This document shows, piece by piece, positions 25,605 through 32,608 of a stretch of 40,647 nt of DNA. The notes below the pieces were generated by a model, which had not been told where the DNA came from, ran no database searches, and saw nothing but the letters and a program-made list of their open reading frames with translations. Numbering within the stretch: the first letter of the stretch is position 1; the number at the start of each line of letters is the position of its first letter. Source of the DNA: Rhodanobacter sp. UBA5168 (GTDB lineage: Bacteria > Pseudomonadota > Gammaproteobacteria > Xanthomonadales > Rhodanobacteraceae); NCBI GenBank assembly GCA_002413455.1, contig DHXA01000182.1, forward strand, positions 46,336 to 86,982. The letters are read 5' to 3'. The position numbers were made by a program, and so were the translations under genes.

Positions 25605-26008
25605 CGCAGTGTCTTTTGTAGTGGAACAGGTGAGGCAGCGTAGCCGCCGGCGATGGGCGAGTCGTAAGCAAATGGTCCGGGTTTGGTCGGAACCAGCGCG
25701 TTCCCGTGGGCGCGGAAGATGCACGCGCCCGCATGGTTGAGCCAGATCAAAGGGTGAGTGCACGGAGAAATGAGATCGGCCGCGCCCTCGGTGCGGCATC
25801 GACGATCCGTCCGGTCCACATACAAATTGGGCTTCCCGAAAGCTGCCGATCGCGCCCGCCTGCAACGGGGCGGTCTCTGCCTGTCACGGCTTGCACGGCC
25901 GTCATCGAGCCGGCAAGGGCAGACAACGGCCGGGTCGTTCGAGAAGACGCGCTTTCGAGGCCACGGCTTCCTTGAATGTGTCCGCGTTAACGGGGTAGAA
26001 CCCAAACC
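25605..26008. other. Gene-free stretch between iolG and the small protein gene
   Basis: A 404-bp stretch. Open frames here look like chance translations with poor codon use. No terminator with a T-run was found after iolG, and no tRNA or repeat was recognised. Confidence 0.5.
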
Positions 26009-27022
26009 TCAGGCTTCGATGCTCAACGCCCGCCCCTCACGCCAGGACTGCGTCGCCAGCTCGGCCAGCTCCAGCGCCTTGATCCCGTCTTCGATCGTGG
26101 TGCGCACGGGTGTGCCGTTGCTCAGTGCATCGAGGAAGTGCTCGATCTCCAGCGCGTAGGCATCGCGGTAACGTTCCAGGAAGAACGCCTCGGGCTTGTC
26201 GCTGCTGATCGACTGCTCGCCCCAGGCAATTACCTGAGTGGGGCGCACGTTGCCGGCCTGCAGCAAGCCGCGGCTGCCCAGCACTTCGAAGCGCTGGTCA
26301 TAACCGTAGGACGCGCGACGCGAGGTGTTGATCTGGCACAGCGCGCCGGTGCTCGTGCGCAGCGTCACGGCGGTGTGGGAGAGATCGCCGGTTGCGGCGA
26401 TGTCGGGCAGGCCGGGACAGCCACCGGTGGCATGGACGCTGACCGCTTCGCCGCCGAGGATCCAGCGGAAGATGTCGAAGTCGTGGATCAGCATGTCCTT
26501 GAACACGCCGCCGGAATGCGCGATATAGCTGACGGGCGGCGGCGCCGGGTCGCGGCTGGTGATGACCAGCATTTCCGGCGCGCCGATCTCGCCGGCATCC
26601 AGCCGCTGCTTGAGCGCGGCGAAGGTGGGATCGAAGCGCCGCTGGAAACCGATCATGCAGGTCACGCCCGCCTTGCGCACCGCGGCGGCGCAGGCGCGTG
26701 CGCGTTCGACATCGAGGTCGACCGGCTTCTCGCAGAAGATCGCCTTGCCGGCGGCCGCGGCGCGCAGGATCAGGTCTGTGTGCGTGTCCGTGCTCGAGCA
26801 GATCATCACCGCGCCGACGGCCGGATCGGCTAGCGCTTCCTCTACCGACGAGGTCCGCGCATCGTGTCGTTCGGCCAGCGTCTGGGCGGCGGCCGCATTC
26901 ACGTCCACGACATAACGCAGCCGCGCACGGGCATGGCGCGCGAGGTTGCCGGCATGGATGGTGCCGATGCGTCCGGCGCCAAACACGGCAACGTCAATGT
27001 GTTCAATCATCGTATCCGCCAT
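26009..27022 (-). CDS. iolG: Inositol 2-dehydrogenase-like oxidoreductase
   Basis: A 337-residue GFO/IDH/MocA-family enzyme; close relatives oxidise myo-inositol to scyllo-inosose with NAD. The Rossmann motif is GAGRIGTIHAGN (15-26). The catalytic set of the family is visible as K99 (EKP), D176 and H180 (FKDMLIHDFD). The start at 27022 has GAGGAAA upstream and overlaps the rpiR-type gene by 20 bp; an ATG at 27010 is the alternative. It is the last gene of a set with a GH92 mannosidase and an RpiR regulator. No other inositol catabolic genes (iolE, iolB, iolCD) are in the window, so another sugar or cyclitol substrate is possible. Confidence 0.85.
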   Translation of the reverse strand: MADTMIEHIDVAVFGAGRIGTIHAGNLARHARARLRYVVDVNAAAAQTLAERHDARTSSVEEALADPAVGAVMICSSTDTHTDLILRAAAAGKAIFCEKPVDLDVERARACAAAVRKAGVTCMIGFQRRFDPTFAALKQRLDAGEIGAPEMLVITSRDPAPPPVSYIAHSGGVFKDMLIHDFDIFRWILGGEAVSVHATGGCPGLPDIAATGDLSHTAVTLRTSTGALCQINTSRRASYGYDQRFEVLGSRGLLQAGNVRPTQVIAWGEQSISSDKPEAFFLERYRDAYALEIEHFLDALSNGTPVRTTIEDGIKALELAELATQSWREGRALSIEA

Positions 27023-27869
27023 GGTGTGTGGTTTCCTCGACCTTGAGTTCGAGTTTGTAAGCCAGTGCCATGAACAAGGACTGGCACAGGCAGATCGTGC
27101 TGGTCAGCCCGCGAAAGGCGAACGCACTGCCCTCGCTCACCTTCAGCGTCACGCGGGCCTCGCGACCCAGCGGACCCAGCGCGCTATCGGTGATGGCCAG
27201 CACATTCGCCTTGTGCTGATGGGCGACGCGACTGCAATAAAGCGTTTCCCTGCCATACGGAGGGAAGCTGATCGCGATGAGCACGTCGTTCTTGCCGATG
27301 CTGCGTATCTGTTCGCGGTACATGCCGCCCAGGCCGCTCACCAGATGCACCCGCTTGTGGGTGTGCTGCAAGGCGTAGACCATGTAGCTGGCAATGCTGA
27401 AGGTACGGCGCACCGCCACCACGTAGATGTTTTCGGCCTTCACCAGCAGGTCGACCGCCGTGTTGAACTGCTTGCTGTCGAATGTCCCGGCCAGTTCATC
27501 CAGTCCCGCGCGGCTTGCGTCGATGAACCGGCGTGCGATCTGGGCGGATCCCATCGCCTGCTTGCCATCCGCAATGACCTGGCGCACGCGTTGCTGGTAG
27601 CTGCGCGTCGGCGTGACCGTCTCGGTGTAGTTGCTGCGGAATACCGACTGCAGCTCCCGGAAACCGGAAAAGCCGAACCGCTTGGCGAAGCGCACCACCG
27701 CCGAGGGATGCACGCCACTGCCCTCGGCCACCTCGCCGATGCGCTGGACCATGATGTTCGCGCGCTGCTGCTCGAGGTAGCTGGCGATGTTCTGCAACTG
27801 GTGCGGCAACGTTTCGAAGTCGCGCGCGATGCTCAGCAACAGTTCGTCGACTGTCTTCTGATGGCTCAT
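27003..27869 (-). CDS. RpiR/MurR-family transcriptional regulator, IolR-like
   Basis: A 288-residue regulator. The N-terminal RpiR helix-turn-helix spans about 1-78 (VAEGSGVHPSAVVRFAKRFG as recognition region). The SIS sugar-phosphate-binding domain spans about 125-265 (NIYVVAVRRTFSIASYMVYAL, then DVLIAISFPPYGRET). RpiR proteins sense phosphosugars or, in the IolR subgroup, inositol intermediates. Its gene overlaps iolG by 20 bp, and an exact GGAA-N6-TTCC palindrome, the site described for RpiR-type IolR in Sinorhizobium, lies before the first gene of the set. Autoregulated control of the whole set is inferred. Confidence 0.88.
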   Translation of the reverse strand: MSHQKTVDELLLSIARDFETLPHQLQNIASYLEQQRANIMVQRIGEVAEGSGVHPSAVVRFAKRFGFSGFRELQSVFRSNYTETVTPTRSYQQRVRQVIADGKQAMGSAQIARRFIDASRAGLDELAGTFDSKQFNTAVDLLVKAENIYVVAVRRTFSIASYMVYALQHTHKRVHLVSGLGGMYREQIRSIGKNDVLIAISFPPYGRETLYCSRVAHQHKANVLAITDSALGPLGREARVTLKVSEGSAFAFRGLTSTICLCQSLFMALAYKLELKVEETTHHGGYDD

Positions 27870-27914
27870 GGATTAAGTCGCCGGGTGAGTGTGATGCGCA
27901 ACAAGTGTATCAAT

Positions 27915-27953
27915 CCGCCGGCGTGCGAAGACCTCGAGAATCGAAGCCGGCGG
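27915..27953. promoter_or_regulatory. Intra-operon inverted repeat between GH92 and the rpiR gene
   Basis: CCGCCGGC (27915-27922) and GCCGGCGG (27946-27953) form a perfect 8-bp stem around 23 nt in the 130-bp gap. No T-run follows, so it is more likely a stabilising or partial-termination structure than a full terminator. Confidence 0.4.
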
Positions 27954-27999
27954 CGTCCGTGCGCACGATGGCATGCAAGCAGCGGCATGCATGTCTCCA

Positions 28000-30258
28000 T
28001 CATGGCTTGGCATCGGCCACGACTGCCTGCGGTCGCCAATCCGCCGCCCAGTGCGATGGTCGCGGGCCCATCACGAAGTCCAGCGTGCCGCCGGCCATGA
28101 TCTGCTGATAGCGGATCATCGGGGCATCGAGCGGCTTGCCGTTGAGCGTGGCCGACTGGATGTAGACGTTGCCGGGGGAGTTGCCCTTCGCGTTCACGGT
28201 GAAGGTCTTGCCGTTCGCCAGATGGAGCGTGACGCGGGTGAACAGCGGGCTGCCGATCATGTATTCGGCCGAGGCCGGATTGAGCGGGTAGAAGCCCATC
28301 GCGGTGAACACGTACCAGGCGGACATCTGGCCGCAATCCTCGTTGCCGAGGATGCCGGTGGGGGTGTCCGAGTAAGCGTCGCCGGCGATCTCGCGCACCC
28401 GCGCCTGGGTCTTCCACGGTGCGCCCACGAAGTCGTACAGATAGCCGTAGTGGTGGCTGGGTTCGTTGTCGTGGTGGTTATGGCCGCCGCTGAAATGCGC
28501 GTCCAGCTTCGCCTCGGCAGCGACCGGCCCGCCCAGCAAGGCCACGGTGCCGGGAATGTCATGCAGCGCGGCGAACAGATAAACCCACTGGTCGCCCTCG
28601 GTCCATCCCTCGTCGGGCGAAGCCCAGGAGCCATCGGCGTTGCGGGCCTGCATGAAGCCGCGCGCCGGATTGAACAGCTTGCGGTAGTCGAGTGCGCGCT
28701 TGAGGAAATGCGCCTCGTCCTGCGCATGTCCAGTAGCTTTGGCTACCTGCGCGACCGCGTAGTCGTCGTAGGAGTCCTCCAGCGTGCTCGATGCCGATTC
28801 GGCCACCTTGTCGGCGGGGATGTAGCCCAGTTTCAAGGCGTAGCTCAGGCCTGCACGCGCTTCGTAGGGCGTATGTGGCTCGCGATCGAACCAGCGCCGC
28901 ATGGTGTCGCCCTCCGGCGGCACGGTGGCGTCCTTGCGCACGGCCGCGTAGGCGCGCTGCCAATCGAATCCCTTGAAGCCCTTGGCGATCGCTTCGGCGA
29001 CCAGTGAATCGGCATGGGTGCCGATCATGATGTTGGTATAGGACGGGTTGGGCCACTTCGGCATCCAGCCGCCTTCGTCGGCGTCCTGCAGCAGCGCCTT
29101 CACCATATCGTCGATGCGCTCGGGCGCGAACAGGGTCAGCAAGCTGTTTTCGGCGCGGAAGGTATCCCAGATCGAATAGTCGGTGTAGGAGACACCCGCA
29201 TGCACCTTGTCGTCGAAGGCGCTGTAGTAGTGCCCGTGTTCGGAGAACAGCCGCGGATACAGCAGTGCGTGATAGAGCGCCGTATAGAAGATCCGCCGCT
29301 GCGACGCATCCGCGCCATCGATGTCGACCATCCCCAGCTTCTGGTTCCAGGCCGCCTTGAGCGCATCGCGCGTCCCGTCGAAATTCCACGCCGGCAACTC
29401 CGCATCGAGGTTCGCCTGCGCCTGCGCGAGACTGATGAACGAGGTGCCCACCTGCGCCTCGACCGGTTGCCCCGAGGACGTGTCGAAGGAGACGAAGGCG
29501 CCGACGTTGTCCCCCTCGACCTTGGTGTTGCCCGGCCGTACCAGTACGCCTTCGTAGACGCTCTGCGCCGAGAACGCCTGCTTGAAGCGCACCACGAAAT
29601 AGCCCTTGAACTGGGCCAGTTTCAGCGGCCCGAGGACGGCGTCCTGGCGGTCGGGGTTGTAGCCGCGGACCTCTTGTTTCTGCACGTCGACTTCGACGTA
29701 GCCGTGAATGCCCGGGCGGGTCACCTCGATGAGCATGCTGGCCGCGGATTTCGCCGGAAAGTCGAAGCGCAGGTAGCCGCAATGATCGGTCGCGGTCATC
29801 TCTGCGCGAATCTTGCGGCCATCCCCCGCGTCCATCGTCACCGCGTAGCCATACGGCGTGGCGACCTCGTCCTTGCGCGAAAACGGCAGCTGTCGCGCCT
29901 CCGGCGCGTATTTGATGCTGTCCAGCTCCGGCATCAAGGTGACGTAGCCGTAGTCGCCCATCCATATCGCAGGCTGGTGCGTGCCGATGAAACCCTGGAT
30001 ATGCGTGTCGGCGTAGTTGTACGAGCTGACGCTGACCCGGTTCTGCCGGGTCTGTGGAGTCCAGTTAGTCATGCCGAAGGGCGTGGTCGCCAGCGGCATG
30101 GTGCCGCCGTATTCGGAACCGCCGCCGGCGGTACCGATATAGGGATTGACCCAGTCGACCGGCGTCGTCGGCGACGCGGATGCGAAGGCAGCCGTCGTCA
30201 GGGTCAGCGCGAACAGAAAACCGCACATCGGGAGAATGCGGACACCTTTGTTTCGCAT
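28000..30258 (-). CDS. Secreted GH92 alpha-mannosidase (second copy)
   Basis: A 752-residue GH92 enzyme with a signal peptide (about 1-28, FLFALTLTTAAFASA). The fold begins VDWVNPYIGTAGGGSEYGG. The likely general acid is E494 (TLEDSYDDYA) and the catalytic-base motif is GNEDCGQMSAWY, with its Asp at about 641. A strong Shine-Dalgarno (AAGGAGA) before the ATG at 30258 fixes the start. It is clearly divergent from the GH92 at 8689 (GNED against GNDD, LEDSYDD against VEYAYND), so the two probably differ in linkage or aglycone. It follows the truncated binding-protein gene by 95 bp and precedes the RpiR regulator, linking mannose release to the IolR-like control. Confidence 0.92.
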   Translation of the reverse strand: MRNKGVRILPMCGFLFALTLTTAAFASASPTTPVDWVNPYIGTAGGGSEYGGTMPLATTPFGMTNWTPQTRQNRVSVSSYNYADTHIQGFIGTHQPAIWMGDYGYVTLMPELDSIKYAPEARQLPFSRKDEVATPYGYAVTMDAGDGRKIRAEMTATDHCGYLRFDFPAKSAASMLIEVTRPGIHGYVEVDVQKQEVRGYNPDRQDAVLGPLKLAQFKGYFVVRFKQAFSAQSVYEGVLVRPGNTKVEGDNVGAFVSFDTSSGQPVEAQVGTSFISLAQAQANLDAELPAWNFDGTRDALKAAWNQKLGMVDIDGADASQRRIFYTALYHALLYPRLFSEHGHYYSAFDDKVHAGVSYTDYSIWDTFRAENSLLTLFAPERIDDMVKALLQDADEGGWMPKWPNPSYTNIMIGTHADSLVAEAIAKGFKGFDWQRAYAAVRKDATVPPEGDTMRRWFDREPHTPYEARAGLSYALKLGYIPADKVAESASSTLEDSYDDYAVAQVAKATGHAQDEAHFLKRALDYRKLFNPARGFMQARNADGSWASPDEGWTEGDQWVYLFAALHDIPGTVALLGGPVAAEAKLDAHFSGGHNHHDNEPSHHYGYLYDFVGAPWKTQARVREIAGDAYSDTPTGILGNEDCGQMSAWYVFTAMGFYPLNPASAEYMIGSPLFTRVTLHLANGKTFTVNAKGNSPGNVYIQSATLNGKPLDAPMIRYQQIMAGGTLDFVMGPRPSHWAADWRPQAVVADAKP

Positions 30259-30353
30259 CGGAACATCTCCTTGTGACCGCGACGCGCTCGCACGCATCGC
30301 GATGGGGTCGCGCGTTGAGGTGTCGCAGCGAAAGTCCGGGATCGCCGGTGTGG

Positions 30354-30632
30354 TCATGGCTGCATTTCCATGAAACGGGCCACCTCGGCGGCATCGGACA
30401 TCGCCGCAAAGGACCCGCGCCGCGTCACCGCCACCTGCACGCCATAGTCGTCGCCGGCCTGCCGGATCGCGTTCTTGACGGTGTTCCACCAGACGTCCGA
30501 GTCGGCGGCATGGCTGATCAGCACGAGACGCCCATTGGTGGACGGCCCGTTCGTGGATGGGCCGCCGGCCGCAAACACTGCCGTGATGCCGGCAAGCGTC
30601 AGGATCAGTGCCGGTATCCATCGAGTACGCAT
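30354..30632 (-). pseudogene. Truncated periplasmic sugar-binding protein
   Basis: A 92-residue product. A signal peptide (about 1-21, LILTLAGITAVFA) and an odd PSTNGPSTNG duplication precede the first beta-alpha unit of a Peripla_BP_4-type sugar-binding protein (LVLISHAADSDVWWNTVKNAIRQ, then VQVAVTRRGSFAAMSDAAEVAR). It stops at MQP where family members normally continue for over 200 residues. The strong GGAGG Shine-Dalgarno remains. Neither the missing C-terminal lobe nor an ATPase or permease gene follows. It is best read as the stump of a deleted ABC transporter locus (inositol or ribose type), though the short secreted product could still be made. Confidence 0.75.
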
Positions 30633-30720
30633 GCGGCCTCCAGAGCGTCGGTACCGGTTAGCCCGGCAGTTCAAGCATGATGCGCGACGCCGAAACGTTA
30701 CGCGGACTGAGTGAGGATAG

Positions 30721-30748
30721 GAACGTTCATGCAAATTACAACTTGCAT
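30721..30748. promoter_or_regulatory. Two palindromes in the promoter region of the GH92-rpiR-iolG set
   Basis: GAACGTTC (30721-30728) is a perfect 8-bp palindrome. ATGCAA (30729-30734) and TTGCAT (30743-30748) form a 6-bp inverted repeat with an 8-bp spacer. Both lie in the most AT-rich stretch of the area, 90-120 bp before the start of the truncated gene. Confidence 0.4.
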
Positions 30749-30766
30749 TGCACAAATATAATTGTT

Positions 30767-30780
30767 GGAAACAAACTTCC
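30767..30780. promoter_or_regulatory. GGAA-N6-TTCC palindrome, probable RpiR/IolR operator
   Basis: GGAA at 30767-30770, six bases ACAAAC, then TTCC at 30777-30780. This equals the motif described for the RpiR-type IolR of Sinorhizobium meliloti. It lies 135 bp before the first gene of a set that encodes an RpiR regulator and IolG, next to AT-rich promoter-like DNA. Confidence 0.6.
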
Positions 30781-30886
30781 ACACAAGGGCGGCTCGCCCC
30801 TGAAAGCTCGCCCAGTGGGGCACAGATTCGAGGCGGACCTGCGACCGGCGCCATGCCGGCGCGCTTCGCGGAAACTTGTTTGCCAT

Positions 30887-31870
30887 CTACGCGTCCCCGG
30901 CGAACCTGTGACGATAGGCGCTCGGGCTGGTGCCGAACCTGCGACGAAAGTGGTGGCGCATCGTGGTCGCCGTACCCAGGCCGGCCTGCTGGGCCACCGA
31001 ATCGATCGAATGCGCCGAGCCCTCGAGCAGCTCGCGAGCCCGGTCCAGCCGGACGCCCGTCAACCAGTCCGCGGGCGTCGTGCCAGTGGCATCCTTGAAT
31101 CGGCGGATGAGGGTCCGCTCGCTCAGCGCGGCCATACGCGCCAATTCTGCAATCGGCAGGGGCTGGTCGATCCGGCGGCGCATCGCATCCATCAGCAGCG
31201 CCAGCTTGTCATGCGCGTTCTTCTGGACCGGTCGCTTCACGAACTGTGCCTGCCCGCCGTCACGATGCGGCGGTATCACCAAACGCCTGGCGACTTGATT
31301 GGCGATGTCCGGGCCATGGTCACGGCGAATCAGGTGCAGGCACAGATCCAGGCCAGCCGCGCTTCCCGCCGAGGTGAGGAGCGAACCCTCGTCGACATAC
31401 AGCACATCGGCATCGACACGGATGGATGGGTACCGCTGCTGCAACGCCTCGGCATAGCGCCAATGCGTGGTCGCCCGCTTGCCATCCAGCAGCCCGGTCG
31501 CAGCCAAGGCAAAGGAGCCGGAGCAGATCGAGAGCAAACGGGCTCCCCGCGCATGCGCCTTGCGCAGCGCCTCGACCATGCTTTCCGGAACCGGTGCGTC
31601 GATGCCTGTCCAACCGGGGACGATCACGGTGCCCGCCGAGGCCAGACGATCAAGCCCGCCATCGGCCTTGATCTGCATTCCGTACTGGCCGCGCACGGGG
31701 CGCGCATGCAATGCGCACGTCTCAAAGCGGTACCAGTCGCGCCCGAGTTCCGGCCTGGCCAGGCCAAAGATCTCGGCGGCGCACGCGAATTCGAAAGCGC
31801 ACAGACCGTCGTATATCAGGACGGCGACCCGAGGGTTGATCTTGGGGGAGGTGCGATGCGGTTTTGGCAC
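30887..31870 (-). CDS. ftrA: FtrA-type AraC-family transcriptional regulator
   Basis: A 327-residue GlxA/FtrA-like regulator. The N-terminal DJ-1/PfpI domain covers about 12-185, with the elbow Cys at 116 in LLSICSGSFALA. The C-terminal AraC domain (about 220-322) has two helix-turn-helix units (IAELARMAALSERTLIRRF and IDSVAQQAGLGTATTMRHHF). Divergent, 87 bp away, is a rhodanese gene, an arrangement seen for FtrA in other proteobacteria. Control of the rhodanese is therefore likely. The signal is unknown. Naming as FtrA rests on domain order, length and neighbour. Confidence 0.85.
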   Translation of the reverse strand: MPKPHRTSPKINPRVAVLIYDGLCAFEFACAAEIFGLARPELGRDWYRFETCALHARPVRGQYGMQIKADGGLDRLASAGTVIVPGWTGIDAPVPESMVEALRKAHARGARLLSICSGSFALAATGLLDGKRATTHWRYAEALQQRYPSIRVDADVLYVDEGSLLTSAGSAAGLDLCLHLIRRDHGPDIANQVARRLVIPPHRDGGQAQFVKRPVQKNAHDKLALLMDAMRRRIDQPLPIAELARMAALSERTLIRRFKDATGTTPADWLTGVRLDRARELLEGSAHSIDSVAQQAGLGTATTMRHHFRRRFGTSPSAYRHRFAGDA

Positions 31871-31957
31871 GATCTGATCGAATGTTGTCAGTCACGCCAA
31901 TTGTCTGCCCGATGGGCCGATCCAACAATAGCCGTGTCCTTCAAGTGGAGATCCGCG

Positions 31958-32365
31958 ATGCAAAACGCTGTCAGGCAATTTCCTGCCGCCCCTCCGGAGC
32001 TGGCGATCCAGCACTTTGAATCCCTGTTTGCGTTCGAAACGGATTGCTCCGATACGCACGCCGCGCTGGAATCAGGCGATCCCGGATTCGTTCTCCTCGA
32101 TGCACGCAGCCCTGAGATGTTCGCAAAGGGACATGTCTCCGGTGCGATCAACATGCCGCACGGCAAGATCATCAGATCGCGCATGAGCACTTATGCGCCG
32201 ACTACGTTATTCGTCACCTATTGCGCGGGGCCGCATTGCAACGGTGCGGCCCGGGCCGCGGCAAGGCTTGCAGGGCTTGGCTATGCGGTGAAGCTCATGG
32301 CCGGAGGAATCACCGGTTGGCTCGATGAAGGGTTTGCCCTCGAATGCGGCGGTAGGGCCGACTGA
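31958..32365 (+). CDS. Single-domain rhodanese-like sulfurtransferase
   Basis: A 135-residue rhodanese. Family marks are LLDARSPEMFAKGHVSGAIN (46-65), the active-site loop C89-AGPH-C94, and a terminal GGITGWLDEGF. The loop has two cysteines, a pattern that allows either persulfide chemistry or a disulfide. GGAG eight bases before the ATG at 31958 fixes the start; codons further upstream in the same frame run antisense to ftrA and are not real. It is divergent from ftrA. The likely role is sulfur transfer or detoxification in the cytoplasm; there is no signal peptide. Confidence 0.88.
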   Translation: MQNAVRQFPAAPPELAIQHFESLFAFETDCSDTHAALESGDPGFVLLDARSPEMFAKGHVSGAINMPHGKIIRSRMSTYAPTTLFVTYCAGPHCNGAARAAARLAGLGYAVKLMAGGITGWLDEGFALECGGRAD

Positions 32366-32608
32366 ACGCGACTCCATCGACACGGCGGCATGGGGTTATT
32401 GGTGAGCGACGCGGCCAGCGTGATGTGATCGCACGCGCCTCGTCGATGCCTCAGCCCATCCCATGACCGCCCATGACGCTGCGAACCATCCGCGCCTGCC
32501 GGGAAGCTGAAACATCTCTATGCCGCCGCAGCGAGGAATCTGCCGTAAGCACGAGCCAAAGTTCGTACGTCAAACGAGATCGTCTTGCCGGCGGTCCAGG
32601 GCGCCTGC

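Noticed and set aside
30677..32365. A 562-codon plus-strand frame leading into the rhodanese
   Set aside because: The part before 31958 is antisense to ftrA. The rhodanese has its own Shine-Dalgarno and ATG at 31958.
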